Shown piece after piece: positions 19,303-27,180 of a DNA stretch of 64,000 bases; positions within the stretch are counted from its first letter, which is position 1, and each line of letters starts with the position of its first letter. This DNA comes from Exiguobacterium oxidotolerans JCM 12280 (lineage in GTDB: Bacteria; Bacillota; Bacilli; Exiguobacteriales; Exiguobacteriaceae), in assembly GCF_000702625.1 (NCBI RefSeq), contig NZ_JNIS01000001.1, positions 1,498,501 to 1,562,500 on the forward strand, written 5' to 3'. Under the pieces are notes generated by a model, which searched no databases, was not told where the DNA came from, and worked only from the letters and a program-made list of their open reading frames with translations. The position numbers and the translations under genes were made by a program.

Positions 19303-20271
19303 TTCCACTGATTGGTTGTACCGACCGTAACGTTCGAGTTCAAAAACGGTTTTCTCGAAATCGAGTAAGCCGTTTTCTTGAAGTTGTAAATAATTTTCGC
19401 GATAGGCAATCGTCATATTTTTACCCGTACTTATCCTTTTAGGTCTTTTTAAGTCCAACTCATACTCAAAAGAGTCTTTTAATAGGCTAGACATACACGT
19501 GTCACGATAGACTTTGACGTCATCGTTTGTTTTCGCTTCAATCTTCGCACGCAATACCGTTTCTTCCAGTTGCCAGTAATGATTTTGTTGCTCATTTCCC
19601 TTCCACCAAAACCCCCAAAATCCACCTCTTGCGTTTGCTACGTAACCCCACTTCCCATCAAGCACGTCTTGTAAATCACGATAAAACCCTTGCCAGGAGA
19701 ATGTTGTCCATTTCGCGACCGGAAGCGTTTTATACGAATTGATCTCATCGTCCAGCCGCTTCAGATGTTGAAGATAGTCTGCTAAAATCGCATTCTTCGG
19801 AAGCTTCCAATCATCATGTTCTAAAATCTTAATCATTTCTTGGCGTGTGAACAGTTGATAACCTGCTTTATGAATACTCCGATGATTTGACTGTTCGACA
19901 ATTTTGTAATAAATCGGCAAAGGGATACAGTCTCGTGTTACGACATTCGTTTTTACTTCTTCCAAGTAACGTTCGAGTTGTCCGGAATGTTCCGAAGTGA
20001 ATGTTTTATCTTCAATTAAGATTGCATATTTTTCATTAATAATGGCTAATATATCTAATCCTTTAAATTGACGAATGATCCGGACTTGATGAATGGTTTC
20101 TTCCAAGGAACGGTTATGTAGTGAAAACACTTTATGAATAAACCGTGTCGCAACACGATGTAACTCCTGATCGACTGAATGCAGATCCGCTTCCCCCCAC
20201 TTCAGCAGCCAACATAAAAAAGCATCTTGTGACAGTTCGCTCGTGGCGTAATCAAATAAATTAGGCTTCAT
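19288..20271 (-). CDS. PD-(D/E)XK nuclease superfamily protein
   Basis: About 327 residues. The catalytic signature is clear at residues 72-100: GLDILAI, then AILIEDKTFTSEHSGQLERY, with D74 and E88-x-K90 as the metal-binding D...ExK set and the following QLxxY typical of the PDDEXK_4 group. The C-terminal half (WGYVANARGGFWGFWWKGNE) is shared by these stand-alone proteins, whose roles are mostly unknown; some accompany defence islands. No methylase or helicase is adjacent. The ATG at 20271 is preferred over the TTG just before it. Confidence 0.8.
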   Translation of the reverse strand: MKPNLFDYATSELSQDAFLCWLLKWGEADLHSVDQELHRVATRFIHKVFSLHNRSLEETIHQVRIIRQFKGLDILAIINEKYAILIEDKTFTSEHSGQLERYLEEVKTNVVTRDCIPLPIYYKIVEQSNHRSIHKAGYQLFTRQEMIKILEHDDWKLPKNAILADYLQHLKRLDDEINSYKTLPVAKWTTFSWQGFYRDLQDVLDGKWGYVANARGGFWGFWWKGNEQQNHYWQLEETVLRAKIEAKTNDDVKVYRDTCMSSLLKDSFEYELDLKRPKRISTGKNMTIAYRENYLQLQENGLLDFEKTVFELERYGRYNQSVESEEI

Positions 20272-20335
20272 CAATAGAGACCCTCCTTTTCCTTTTATTA
20301 ATTATATCCAATAAATGGATTAAACGCCTACAGTA

Positions 20336-20364
20336 TTAATTCATTCTTTTAACGAATGAATTAA
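20336..20364. repeat. perfect inverted repeat in a divergent intergenic region
   Basis: TTAATTCATTC (20336-20346) / GAATGAATTAA (20354-20364) with a 7-nt loop, between the nuclease-like gene and the divergent MFS gene. No T run follows on either strand, so an operator is as likely as a terminator. Confidence 0.5.
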
Positions 20365-20519
20365 GTTTATATTCATGCCATTTACTTATAGTTCTTATAA
20401 GATATATCTATTTTACTTCCCCTTCGAACTCGACTACATTTAACGAATTGATAACAAAGTGAAGTAGTTCGAATCCTTGTCTACAGGGAGATTCGGCTTA
20501 GGAAAAGAAGGGGTACATT

Positions 20520-21764
20520 ATGTCTACACAAGCAAGTCACACACGAAAAGGGTATTTGATGATGGTGGTTCTCTGGTTCGCGTATGCGACGTTCGCCATG
20601 AACTGGGTCGCCGGATCCTCATTAACCCCGCAAATCACGGCTCATTTTTTCGGAGACCGGACCGTTGACCCGTTGATTTCACAGCTCGTCAATTACTCAA
20701 TCACGACAGCACGCGTCTTTGCGAACATCCTGGCAGCACTCATCTTGATGAAACTGGGACCGAAAAAAGCACCGATGCTCGCCCTGTTGTTCCTGATGAT
20801 GTCGATCGTCGCCATTTATCTGCCGAACTACTGGGCTTATACGGCAGCACGAATGGTCATGGGACTTGGTGGTTCGATGGTCATCGTCTACATGAATCCG
20901 GTCGTCACTCGCTACATCAGTAATCCAACGGAAAAATTGCGGATCAATGCGCTCAACACTGTTTCTTATAATGTCGGAGCATTCGTCGTTTCATTACTGT
21001 TTACGTTTTTTGCGACCCAGTTCACGAACAACTGGCAACTGACATTGACGATTTTTGCTGCGTTGACCGCCGTTCTGTTCCTTGCTTGGTTGATGTTCAG
21101 TGAAGAGTTCGATTTGAATACGGCAAGTGATCAAAGCGAAGTCGTCACGGCTTACGGCTATCGCGATGCCATCAAAGACGGATTTCTTTGGAAGTACGCA
21201 TTAGCATTCGGTGGTTTCTTGACGCTCTACATTTTGTCACTCGTCGGTCTCAAACCGGTGTTTGATACGTACACCGAACTGAACGGTTCACTCGTCAACC
21301 TGCTTGTCTCCGGTGCCGGAATCATCGGAACTTTTGTTGGTCTGAAAATCGGCAGTCGCGGCACACCGCGAAAACCGATTCTCCTGACTAGCGGACTCAT
21401 CATGATTGGCAGTTTCATCGTTACGGTTGCGTTCGGCAACATCTCGCCACTCGTTTCGTACATCTTTGCCTTCATTTCCGGTTTTGCGATGTACATCCAG
21501 TATCCGATTTTCATGAACTTGGCACATGAGATGAAAGGGATGACACCGCAAAAAATCACCGTCCTCTTCGGTCTGTTTTGGGCAATCGCTTATGCGACGC
21601 AGACGATTTTCACCATCATTTGGAGCTATGCCCTCGGTCATATGGGCTATACCGTCTCGATGGTCGTCTTTTTCGTCAGCTGTTCGACTTATCTGTTATT
21701 CAGCTTTTTCTTACCTGAAACAAAACCGAAGCAGACGCAACCCGCTTCGAAAAAAACGGCGTAA
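20520..21764 (+). CDS. MFS transporter
   Basis: A 414-residue, 12-helix major facilitator. Helix-1 WFAYATFAMNWVAGSSLTPQ, the loop RVFANILAALILMKLGPKKA and helix-4/5 ARMVMGLGGSMVIVYMNPVV resemble the nitrate/nitrite and CynX-type porter branch, but the nitrate signature motifs are not convincing. The start has GAAGGGG upstream. Stand-alone gene with its own terminator; substrate unknown. Confidence 0.8.
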   Translation: MSTQASHTRKGYLMMVVLWFAYATFAMNWVAGSSLTPQITAHFFGDRTVDPLISQLVNYSITTARVFANILAALILMKLGPKKAPMLALLFLMMSIVAIYLPNYWAYTAARMVMGLGGSMVIVYMNPVVTRYISNPTEKLRINALNTVSYNVGAFVVSLLFTFFATQFTNNWQLTLTIFAALTAVLFLAWLMFSEEFDLNTASDQSEVVTAYGYRDAIKDGFLWKYALAFGGFLTLYILSLVGLKPVFDTYTELNGSLVNLLVSGAGIIGTFVGLKIGSRGTPRKPILLTSGLIMIGSFIVTVAFGNISPLVSYIFAFISGFAMYIQYPIFMNLAHEMKGMTPQKITVLFGLFWAIAYATQTIFTIIWSYALGHMGYTVSMVVFFVSCSTYLLFSFFLPETKPKQTQPASKKTA

Positions 21765-21770
21765 CATTGC

Positions 21771-21815
21771 AAAAACCCATCATGTTTCCTAACGGAAATA
21801 CGATGGGTTTTTTAG
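21771..21815. terminator. bidirectional terminator
   Basis: AAAACCCATC (21772-21781) / GATGGGTTTT (21802-21811) with an inner TTTCC/GGAAA stem, between convergent genes. Confidence 0.85.
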
Positions 21816-22346
21816 TTACAATAACGCGTATGATGTAATGTTGCCGCGTTGCTTACATAACGCGAACAATGTCGAAACCAAACCTTCATGATACGGAATG
21901 AACGTCCCTGCTTGAATCCGGGCGATGATTTCCTCCTCCGTCGCCCAGGCGACACCTTGCACTTCTTCCTGTTGTAAGACGAGTGTCGACAAATCGATAT
22001 CTGCCTCAATTAAGTAAACATCATCGAACCCTTCATCAAAATGCGACGTCAGATGTGGGCGCAGGCCCTCAAAATCATAGCGCAGGCCAATCTCTTCAAA
22101 CAGCTCCCGTGCTGCCGCCTGCTGGCTCGTGTCTCCCGCGACGGCACTTCCACCGACAGTCAAGTCCCATAAGTTGGACCAGCCTTCTTTAAAAGGTTGC
22201 CGTTGCTGAATCAACATTTTACCGCTTGAGTTAAACAGACAGACGTGCACGACTAGATGATAATCGCCCGCTTGTAACTTCTTTCCCCGTGTCCATGTCC
22301 GTCCTGTTTTCTTGCGGTCCGCTGTATAGATATCCCATTGTTCCAT
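21816..22346 (-). CDS. Nudix hydrolase
   Basis: 176 residues. The Nudix box is complete: GGSAVAGDTSQQAAARELFEEIGL (in two parts: GGSAVAGDTSQQAAAR and ELFEEIGL), matching GX5EX7REUXEEXGU except that the first E position is D/T-like. The opening EQWDIYTADRKKTG and the HVCLFNSSGKMLIQQRQP strand place it in the YfcD/IPP-isomerase-like Nudix group. It follows the LURP-one gene without a gap (start overlaps the preceding stop region), so the three genes 21816-23360 probably form one operon. Confidence 0.87.
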   Translation of the reverse strand: MEQWDIYTADRKKTGRTWTRGKKLQAGDYHLVVHVCLFNSSGKMLIQQRQPFKEGWSNLWDLTVGGSAVAGDTSQQAAARELFEEIGLRYDFEGLRPHLTSHFDEGFDDVYLIEADIDLSTLVLQQEEVQGVAWATEEEIIARIQAGTFIPYHEGLVSTLFALCKQRGNITSYALL

Positions 22347-22856
22347 TTACTTCTTCCCCCCTGCCCAATTGTCTGCGAACAGCGCCGAGACCGTTTTGTC
22401 TGCTTTCGCCCGGTCGAGTCCGAGCACGACACTTAAAAACAGTGCTTCCGCCGCCTCATCAAACAGTGTCAGTTCGTACTGTTTTCCGAAACGAACCCAC
22501 CGTCTTTTGCCTTGACCGATTTTGTTTCCTTGATACGTGACACTGAACGTCATCGTCGCCCAGTTGATGTCGATTTGCAGATCCCGGCTGTCGATCCGGT
22601 AATCCGCAAACATCAAAAACCCGGTTTTTTGAATGGTCGCAACGACACGCCCGTCCACTTCCACCAGGATATGCGGCAGCATGCTGAACGTCTGTTTCGT
22701 CACGCGGCCGATCTCGGCAGCTTCTTGTACGAGTTGCCAATTTTTCTGCATTTGCAACAACTGTCCGGTCACTTCATGTGTGACGTGTCCGGTTTCATCT
22801 TGAATGGTAAAACGTCGGTTCAAATCGATTGTCTGGTTCATCAAAAGTAGTTTCAT
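22347..22856 (-). CDS. LURP-one-related (YxjI-like) protein, copy A
   Basis: 169 residues. An all-beta plus one helix Tubby-like fold family (LURP-one-related, PF04525) is suggested by the phospholipid-scramblase-like order: short strand LMNQTIDLNRRFTIQDETGH, basic middle LPHILVEVDGRVVATIQKTG, and C-terminal LFLSVVLGLDRAKADK helix. Function of bacterial members is unknown. It is a diverged tandem duplicate of the next gene upstream (same length, same block order). Confidence 0.75.
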   Translation of the reverse strand: MKLLLMNQTIDLNRRFTIQDETGHVTHEVTGQLLQMQKNWQLVQEAAEIGRVTKQTFSMLPHILVEVDGRVVATIQKTGFLMFADYRIDSRDLQIDINWATMTFSVTYQGNKIGQGKRRWVRFGKQYELTLFDEAAEALFLSVVLGLDRAKADKTVSALFADNWAGGKK

Positions 22857-22880
22857 CGGTTCCTCCCTGGGTTCGATTGG

Positions 22881-23360
22881 TTATGAACTGGCTTCTTCGT
22901 CCTCTTTGACACAGTCAATTGCGACGACCAGCGCAATCAACACCTTCTCGACGTCTGGATCAAAGACTTGAATCTCGTAGCTGTCACCAAACGTGAACCA
23001 TTTTTTCTCGACGCTCCCGACGACTTCCCCGTGACGTTTGATTTGAAAATCCATGTCCCACCAATCGCCGTCGATTTCTAAATCTGCCGCGTCAATCGTG
23101 TAACGGTCTTTAAAGAATGTAAATGATTTTTCGATCGTCAGTGTTTCGCCATCGACCTCAACAAAAAACTTCGGCAACAGGCTGAATACTTTCTTCGTGA
23201 TGAGGGCGACTTCTTCCCCATCGACGCTCGAAATCGAAAAGGTCTTCGGAATCTGCATGAAGCTTCCTTCGACAAGATAGACATCCTGTTCCTGCTGATC
23301 TTGAATCGAAAAACGTCCCCGTAAACTGAATACTTTCTGTTTCATATAGAGTGTGTGCAT
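22881..23360 (-). CDS. LURP-one-related (YxjI-like) protein, copy B
   Basis: 159 residues; aligns block by block with copy A downstream: YMKQKVFSLRGRFSIQDQQE, SLLPKFFVEVDGETLTIEKS, RYTIDAADLEIDGDWWDMDF and the C-terminal LIALVVAIDCVKED. First gene of the LURP-LURP-Nudix cluster. The protein is clearly acidic. AAAGGATGAAGAGCC precedes the ATG. A role in membrane or nucleotide stress can only be guessed. Confidence 0.75.
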   Translation of the reverse strand: MHTLYMKQKVFSLRGRFSIQDQQEQDVYLVEGSFMQIPKTFSISSVDGEEVALITKKVFSLLPKFFVEVDGETLTIEKSFTFFKDRYTIDAADLEIDGDWWDMDFQIKRHGEVVGSVEKKWFTFGDSYEIQVFDPDVEKVLIALVVAIDCVKEDEEASS

Positions 23361-23520
23361 GGCTCTTCATCCTTTCGAAATTCAGAAGTTTTACTACTTT
23401 ACGTATCGTTCCAGCATTTAGTTTCAACACAATACGAATATTTCACATAGTTAGTTAGGTTTGTTAGCGTCTCGTGAGTGGTATCAGAATAAGACTATAG
23501 TCCACTTAGGAGGTCCACTC

Positions 23521-25107
23521 ATGTCCATTAATACTGTCATCTTGATTACCTTACTTCTGCTCGTTGCGCTCGTCGTCATCGTCCCGCTTATTGTCGTCCT
23601 TTATTTATGGGCGACCGATTCACGTCAAAAAGAACATGCCGTCCTCCGAAATTTTCCTGTCCTCGGTAAAATGCGTTATATCTTAGAAAAGATGGGCCCG
23701 GAACTTCGGCAATACCTGTTCTTAAACAACAATGAAGGCAAACCATTTTCCCGAAACGATTACAAATCAGCCGTCATCGCCGGTAAATACAATTCACGGA
23801 TTCTCGGTTTTGGATCAGAACGTGACTTCGATGAAGCCGGTTTTTATATCCAGAATGCCCTCTTTCCGACGAATCGTGATGAACTCCGGGTCGCGAACGA
23901 TAACAAAGTCCCGACCTACTTATATGAACTCGATCAAGATAATTTATTCACCCGGAAAGAACATCTCGTCGAAAAACAAGTTGCGCCCTTTTTATTACGG
24001 GACGACGACGCCCCGATCATCGGTCAAGCGACGTGCCGCCAGCCGTTTCAAGTCCGCGGACTGATCGGACAATCGGCGATGAGCTTCGGTGCACTTGGCG
24101 ACCGGGCGATCACTGCGCTGTCGATTGGCCTCGGACGCGCTCAAGGCGCCTGGATGAACACGGGCGAAGGTGGACTGTCCGACCATCATTTAAAAGGGGA
24201 CGTCGATATCATCTGCCAAATCGGGCCCGGACTGTTTGGCGTCCGAACGGAAGACGGTGACTTTTCATTCGAAGAGTTTGAACAGAAAAGTCGAATTCCT
24301 CAAGTCAAAGCATTTGAATTAAAACTTGCCCAAGGTGCAAAAACGCGTGGTGGTCACCTCGAAGGTGAAAAAGTTACACCGGAGATCGCCAAGGTCCGGA
24401 AAGTCAAAGCCGGTGTCGGCATCGATAGCCCGAACCGCTTTAATGAGTTCAAGACGAACGCCGAGATGCTGACGTTCGTCGAGAAGTTACGCGACATCGG
24501 TGGGAAGCCGGTCGGTATCAAAATCGTCGTCGGGAAAGTCGATGATATCAAGGATCTCATCGCCTACATGGCGGAGTCCGGCAAACACCCAGATTTCATT
24601 ACGATTGACGGCGGCGAAGGCGGGACCGGAGCGTCATTCCAGGAACTCGCCGACGCGGCGGGCCTTCCGATCAAATCGGCGCTCCCTTATGTCCATCAGC
24701 TCCTTGTCGCATACGGGATTCGCGACCGGATTAAACTGTTTGCGTCCGGTAAGTTGATCAGTGCCGATAAGATTGCCGTCGCCTTAGGGCTCGGTGCTGA
24801 TTTCGTCAACATCGCCCGCGGCCTGATGTTCAACGTCGGTTGTATCCAGGCGCAAGTCTGTCACACAAACCATTGTCCAGTCGGTGTCGCGACGACGGAC
24901 CCGAAACTACAAAAAGCCCTCATCGTCGACGAGAAGAGCTTCCGGGTGACGAACTACATCATCTCGCTTCGGGAAGGTCTCTATAATTTGACGGCAGCGG
25001 CCGGACTTGAAAGCCCGACACAGCTGACAGCTGAACATATCATCTACAAGGACCAAAATGGTCATGTCACGAAAGCGACGGCACTGAACTACAATCCACT
25101 GAAATGA
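23521..25107 (+). CDS. FMN-binding glutamate synthase family protein
   Basis: 528 residues, similar to YerD-type stand-alone proteins. An N-terminal membrane helix (NTVILITLLLLVALVVIVPL) precedes a glutamate-synthase-like barrel: RGLIGQSAMSFGALGDRAIT, GEGGLSDHHLKGDVDI, TIDGGEGGTGASFQEL, and the three-cysteine Fe-S loop CIQAQVCHTNHCPVGVAT. It lacks the glutaminase domain of GltA/GltB, so it is not classical GOGAT and its substrate is unknown. The ATG at 23521 follows AGGAGGTCCACTC; the longer open frame is not used. Confidence 0.88.
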   Translation: MSINTVILITLLLLVALVVIVPLIVVLYLWATDSRQKEHAVLRNFPVLGKMRYILEKMGPELRQYLFLNNNEGKPFSRNDYKSAVIAGKYNSRILGFGSERDFDEAGFYIQNALFPTNRDELRVANDNKVPTYLYELDQDNLFTRKEHLVEKQVAPFLLRDDDAPIIGQATCRQPFQVRGLIGQSAMSFGALGDRAITALSIGLGRAQGAWMNTGEGGLSDHHLKGDVDIICQIGPGLFGVRTEDGDFSFEEFEQKSRIPQVKAFELKLAQGAKTRGGHLEGEKVTPEIAKVRKVKAGVGIDSPNRFNEFKTNAEMLTFVEKLRDIGGKPVGIKIVVGKVDDIKDLIAYMAESGKHPDFITIDGGEGGTGASFQELADAAGLPIKSALPYVHQLLVAYGIRDRIKLFASGKLISADKIAVALGLGADFVNIARGLMFNVGCIQAQVCHTNHCPVGVATTDPKLQKALIVDEKSFRVTNYIISLREGLYNLTAAAGLESPTQLTAEHIIYKDQNGHVTKATALNYNPLK

Positions 25108-25115
25108 TGGACGCA

Positions 25116-25166
25116 TGCAAGCGGCTGACTCCTAGGACCTGTAGAGTCAGCCGCTTGCACTTTTTC
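25116..25166 (+). terminator. terminator after the glutamate-synthase-like gene
   Basis: Perfect 16-bp stem TGCAAGCGGCTGACTC (25116-25131) / GAGTCAGCCGCTTGCA (25144-25159), then CTTTTTC. Confidence 0.9.
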
Positions 25167-25246
25167 TGCAATACGCTTAAAGTATATAGTTGATGAAATT
25201 TTAATTGAGCAAAATGACTTACCTTAAGGAAAGGGTTTTATATACG

Positions 25247-26242
25247 ATGAAAAACAACTTTTGGCAGGACCTGCCACGACCATTTTTTGTACTTGCTCCA
25301 ATGGAAGATGTCACGGACGTCGTCTTCCGTCACGTCGTCGCGAAAGCAGCGCGGCCGGATGTCTTCTTCACTGAATTTACGAATACGGAAAGTTACTGTC
25401 ATCCGAAAGGCAAACAGAGTGTCCGTGGACGACTCGAGTTCACCGAAGACGAACAGCCGATGGTCGCCCATATTTGGGGCGACAAACCGGAATATTTCCG
25501 TGAGATGAGTATCGGGATGGCGGAAATGGGCTTTAAGGGCATCGACATCAACATGGGTTGTCCCGTCCAGAACGTCGCCGTCAACGGAAAAGGATCCGGA
25601 CTGATCAACCGTCCCGACGTCGCAGCTGAACTGATCCAAGCAGCGAAAGCCGGTGGTCTGCCGGTCAGCGTCAAGACACGTCTCGGCTATTCGAAAGTCG
25701 AGGAGTGGCACGACTGGTTACGCCATATTCTCGAACAGGATATCGCCAACCTGTCGATTCACCTGCGGACGCGTAAAGAAATGAGTGCCGTCCCGGCGCA
25801 CTTCGAACTGATTCCGGAAATCAAGAAACTTCGGGATGAAGTCGCACCGCAAACCCTCTTGACGATCAATGGAGACATCAACGACCGGCAACACGGGCTT
25901 GAACTCGTCGAGCAGTATGGTGTCGACGGCGTCATGATCGGTCGCGGGATTTTCCATAATCCGTTTGCCTTCGAAGTCGAAAAGAAAGAGCACTCGAGCG
26001 AAGAATTACTTGATCTGTTACGTCTGCAACTCGACCTGCACGATCAGTATTCAGCTGAATTCGAACCCCGTCTGTTCAAACCGCTCCGTCGGTTCTTCAA
26101 GATTTATGTCCGCGGTTTCCGCGGGGCAAGCGAACTGCGCGCCCGTTTGATGGAGACAAATTCAACGGATGACGTTCGGGCGCTGCTCGACGAGTTCGTC
26201 GAACAGGAAGGCATTCACGCCGTTAATTCGTTTTCGATTTAA
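25247..26242 (+). CDS. dus: tRNA-dihydrouridine synthase
   Basis: FMN enzyme reducing uridine to dihydrouridine in tRNA. 331 residues. [18 protein letters not shown] at the N-terminus, [16 protein letters not shown], the catalytic-cysteine block [37 protein letters not shown] and [15 protein letters not shown] are all Dus hallmarks. The ATG at 25247 aligns with the family N-terminus; AAGGAAAGGG lies 11 nt upstream. Which uridine it modifies is not evident. Confidence 0.93.
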   Translation: MKNNFWQDLPRPFFVLAPMEDVTDVVFRHVVAKAARPDVFFTEFTNTESYCHPKGKQSVRGRLEFTEDEQPMVAHIWGDKPEYFREMSIGMAEMGFKGIDINMGCPVQNVAVNGKGSGLINRPDVAAELIQAAKAGGLPVSVKTRLGYSKVEEWHDWLRHILEQDIANLSIHLRTRKEMSAVPAHFELIPEIKKLRDEVAPQTLLTINGDINDRQHGLELVEQYGVDGVMIGRGIFHNPFAFEVEKKEHSSEELLDLLRLQLDLHDQYSAEFEPRLFKPLRRFFKIYVRGFRGASELRARLMETNSTDDVRALLDEFVEQEGIHAVNSFSI

Positions 26243-26253
26243 TGTAATCACGC

Positions 26254-26287
26254 AAAAGAGCAAGGCATCGTGCCTTGCTCTTTTTTG
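26254..26287. terminator. bidirectional terminator
   Basis: AAAAGAGCAAGGCA / TGCCTTGCTCTTTT around a 3-nt loop, between convergent genes. Confidence 0.92.
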
Positions 26288-26290
26288 TCG

Positions 26291-26815
26291 TCAGTTCGCT
26301 TCCGCTTCCAGTCGAATCTTTAAACAGGTCAATTCAAATGGTGTGTCGCAGGTCACCCGTTCGAGCCGCCGTTTTCCGACACGCCGGTCGAGTAAGGCAA
26401 AGCCGCGGATAAACGGATGCGAGTGCGTTAATGCTTCCTCAATCGAGAGCGTCGGATACAGCAGCAAACCCTGTTGCACGGCATAATTGGCATGCCACCC
26501 TTCTTGTTCCAACTCACGTTCGATTTGTTGGTCTAATTCACTCGATGCCTTATACCAGTCTGATTGAAAGATTTCCAACGTAATCCGTTCCGGCTTTTTC
26601 GGTAACCGTGCTTTGGCTAACGCATAACGCCGGTCTGCTTCCAACGTAAACCGTAAATCTTCCGCCTTAAAAAAGGGTTCGCCATCCAGCGTCATCCAGA
26701 CTCGAGCTTCACCATCGTGAAAATGACGGTCGACGGTCGCATAGAGATTTATACGCGGCTGAAGCGGTGGTGCGACGAACGATAAGATCTGCTTTCTAAT
26801 TTTTGAGAATTGCAT
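26291..26815 (-). CDS. conserved-looking protein of unknown function
   Basis: 174 residues, not recognised. No signal peptide or membrane segment. The sequence is rich in charged residues (ITLEIFQSDWYKASSELDQQ, IERELEQEGWHANYAVQQG) and reads as a soluble alpha/beta protein. AAAAGGAGGACCCG-ATG is a strong site and codon use resembles the neighbours, so it is likely expressed. Upstream lies a 340-bp repeat-bearing region and then the convergent end of the GH3 gene. Confidence 0.7.
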   Translation of the reverse strand: MQFSKIRKQILSFVAPPLQPRINLYATVDRHFHDGEARVWMTLDGEPFFKAEDLRFTLEADRRYALAKARLPKKPERITLEIFQSDWYKASSELDQQIERELEQEGWHANYAVQQGLLLYPTLSIEEALTHSHPFIRGFALLDRRVGKRRLERVTCDTPFELTCLKIRLEAEAN

Positions 26816-26842
26816 CGGGTCCTCCTTTTACACACATCAAAC

Positions 26843-27165
26843 ACCAGGCAGCTACTGACTGCCTGGTCCAGCGTGTAGACAAACGCTTAAGAAGCGTGAA
26901 CATGCGATATCGAGACGGATTGCGCTCTAAACCATCTGCATGCGCCGCTTTCCGACACGGTATTACCTAAAAAGCGTCACGTTTCGTTGACTCCTACGGG
27001 GAAAAGTGCGTTTTCAACGCACTTTCAGAGGCAGGCAAGACCCTGCTCGTTGTCCGTGAGGACCAAGGAGCAACGGCTTGCGCCTCGCCCGAGGAAAGCA
27101 ACGAAAAAAGACGCTTGATCTCCCGATAGCACTTTGTCTACAGTCTGCACCAGGCAGCAATACAC
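26843..27165. repeat. composite inverted-repeat element containing repeat copy 2
   Basis: The outer arms are 24 nt: 26860-26883 (TGCCTGG...GTGTAGACAAA) and 27133-27156 (TTTGTCTACA...CCAGGCA), complementary except in the middle. Each is flanked by a smaller CAGGC/GCCTG palindrome (26843-26865, 27149-27171). Nested inside is the dispersed repeat (26972-27116), with outer arms AAGCGT/ACGCTT and TTTCGTTG/CAACGAAA, inner hairpin GTGCGTT/AACGCAC and the shared core blocks. No open frame of note, so no transposase. Confidence 0.8.
26972..27116 (+). repeat. dispersed structured repeat, copy 2
   Basis: Contains GACTCCTACGGGGAAAAG, TCAGAGGCAGGCAAGACCCT and AACGGCTTGCGCCTCGCCCG, almost identical in the core to copy 4. 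Stems vary compensatorily. Antisense to the flanking minus-strand genes. Confidence 0.88.
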
Positions 27166-27180
27166 CGCCTGACGTTTAGT

